This document shows, piece after piece, positions 63,172-64,000 of a stretch of 64,000 nt of DNA. Origin of the DNA: Phyllobacteriaceae bacterium (GTDB lineage: Bacteria > Pseudomonadota > Alphaproteobacteria > Rhizobiales > Rhizobiaceae); assembly GCA_024742765.1 (NCBI GenBank), contig JANSXT010000016.1, forward strand, positions 1-64,000, read 5' to 3'. Below the pieces are notes generated by a model. The model made no database searches, was not told where the DNA came from, and saw only the letters and a list, made by a program, of their open reading frames with translations. The stretch's first letter is position 1, and every line of letters begins with the position of its first letter. The position numbers and the translations under genes were made by a program.

Positions 63172-64000
63172 ATGATCAAATCCCGTTCGAACCGCAGCGT
63201 CCTTGTTTGCAATTGTGAAGGCACCATGGCGCCGGACGCCGATGCGCTGGCCGAGGCCGGCTGCAGCCCCGACGGCCCGGTCGCCGACCAGCTCTGCCGT
63301 GCCAATCTCGACCGGTTCCGCGCTGCGCTGGAACAAGGCGCGCCGCTCACCGTGGCCTGCACCCAGGAGGCGCCGCTGTTCGCCGAGATCGGGGAAGCGG
63401 AAGCCCCCGACGTGCCCTTGTCCTTTGCAAACATCCGCGAGACCGCCGGCTGGACCGCCGATGCGGCTCAAAGCGGGCCCAAGATGGCTGCCCTGATCGC
63501 CGCAGCCGAGGTTGCACCATCGGCGTTCGGCATCACATCGCTTGAAAGCCAGGGCGTAACGCTGGTCCTGGGTTCGGACGAAACGGCGCTGGAGGTGGCC
63601 AGCGATCTGGCCGACGCGCTCGACATCACCGTCCTGCTGACGCCGGGGGCAGACGTGGTGCCGCCCCGCCAGACCGTTTTTCCGGTGCTGCAAGGGACGA
63701 TCCGGCGGGCGAGCGGCCATTTGGGCGCGTTTGTGCTGACGGTTGACGATTATGCCGTGCCCGCCCCTTCGTCCCCGCATCACCTTGTTTTCGGCGACAC
63801 GCGTAACGGCGCCACCTCGCGCGCCGACATCGTGATCGACCTGACCGGCGGCATGCCGCTTTTCCCCGCCGGCGAATTGCGTCCGGGCTATTTCCGCGCC
63901 GATCCCGACGACGCCGTCGCTGTCGCCAATCTGGCCCGCAAGGCGGCGCAAACGGTCGGCACGTTCGACAAGCCCGTCTTCATCGATTTCGGCGCCGATC
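63172..64000 (+). CDS. 4Fe-4S protein of the formate dehydrogenase locus, N-terminal part
   Basis: The gene runs off the right edge; 276 codons are visible. It starts MIKSRSNRSVLVCNCEGTMA with a CxC, followed by CRANLDRFRAALEQGAPLTVACTQEAPLF in family pattern, and DIVIDLTGGMPLFPAGELRPGY. This is the long 4Fe-4S binding protein found beside DUF3305/3306 in formate dehydrogenase loci; the ferredoxin domains would lie beyond the edge. It is the only forward gene of the locus, with a 99-base divergent promoter shared with the DUF4444 gene. Role in electron supply or maturation is inferred. Confidence 0.82.
   Translation, partial: MIKSRSNRSVLVCNCEGTMAPDADALAEAGCSPDGPVADQLCRANLDRFRAALEQGAPLTVACTQEAPLFAEIGEAEAPDVPLSFANIRETAGWTADAAQSGPKMAALIAAAEVAPSAFGITSLESQGVTLVLGSDETALEVASDLADALDITVLLTPGADVVPPRQTVFPVLQGTIRRASGHLGAFVLTVDDYAVPAPSSPHHLVFGDTRNGATSRADIVIDLTGGMPLFPAGELRPGYFRADPDDAVAVANLARKAAQTVGTFDKPVFIDFGAD

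Overview
The window is about 64 kb of high-GC, densely coding DNA from an alphaproteobacterium, almost certainly of the order Hyphomicrobiales (Rhizobiales). The best evidence is gene order. The run rlpA, D-Ala-D-Ala carboxypeptidase, tmk, holB, metG, tatD, MBL hydrolase, mazG, hflX, hfq, trkA, ntrX, ntrY, ntrC, ntrB, dusB, ispF, cinA, ratA-like, lipA, lpdA, pdhC, pdhB, pdhA, ftsB, eno, kdsA is the conserved chromosomal backbone of that order. The E1-beta subunit also carries its own lipoyl domain, which is typical there. Genus cannot be set from sequence alone.

Layout. (1) 1-7.9 kb, aromatic catabolism: a partial thiolase, a divergent MarR-type regulator with a clear palindromic operator, then a forward operon of homogentisate dioxygenase (hmgA), a small inserted DUF4160/DUF2442 pair, a fumarylacetoacetase-family hydrolase, a cytochrome P450, a metallo-beta-lactamase-fold protein with an altered metal motif, a flavin monooxygenase and a DUF2783 protein. 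(2) 7.9-13.3 kb, surface polysaccharide genes: an O-antigen ligase/polymerase-like protein, a membrane-anchored nucleotide-sugar 4,6-dehydratase and a hybrid epimerase/initiating sugar transferase. (3) 13.4-24 kb, cell wall, replication and translation housekeeping genes, interrupted by a YbaK protein and a YciI/ArsR/SRPBCC cassette with two matching operators. (4) 24-35.5 kb, leftward hflX-hfq, D-amino acid transaminase, trkA and the nitrogen two-component systems NtrYX and NtrBC with dusB. (5) 35.6-50.4 kb, isoprenoid synthesis (ispF without the usual ispD half), cinA, the lipoyl and pyruvate dehydrogenase genes, ftsB, eno, kdsA and ccdA. (6) 50.6 kb to the right edge, a tRNA-Lys gene followed by a large membrane-bound formate dehydrogenase locus.

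The formate dehydrogenase locus is the most interesting part. Fourteen leftward genes run almost without gaps: a DUF4444 biotin/lipoate-ligase-like protein, DUF6505, DUF6352, DUF3305, DUF3306, a TorD chaperone, a small Tat-signal protein, the Cys-type catalytic subunit, the iron-sulfur subunit, the cytochrome b subunit, an Mrp iron-sulfur carrier, a 51-residue membrane-anchored protein, a secreted WD40-propeller/cytochrome c fusion and DUF6494. A 4Fe-4S protein diverges at the right edge. The catalytic core is well understood. The accessory train, the WD40-cytochrome c and the ligase-like protein have no function that can be read from sequence, and together they look like a dedicated maturation and electron-transfer system.

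The homogentisate operon is the second point of interest. It pairs hmgA and a fumarylacetoacetase with a P450 and a flavin hydroxylase, suggesting a route that feeds a hydroxylated aromatic acid (for example phenylacetate or a hydroxyphenylacetate) into homogentisate. No CRISPR array, insertion sequence, rRNA or prophage was seen. Many long antisense reading frames exist because of the high GC content; they are not listed as genes.
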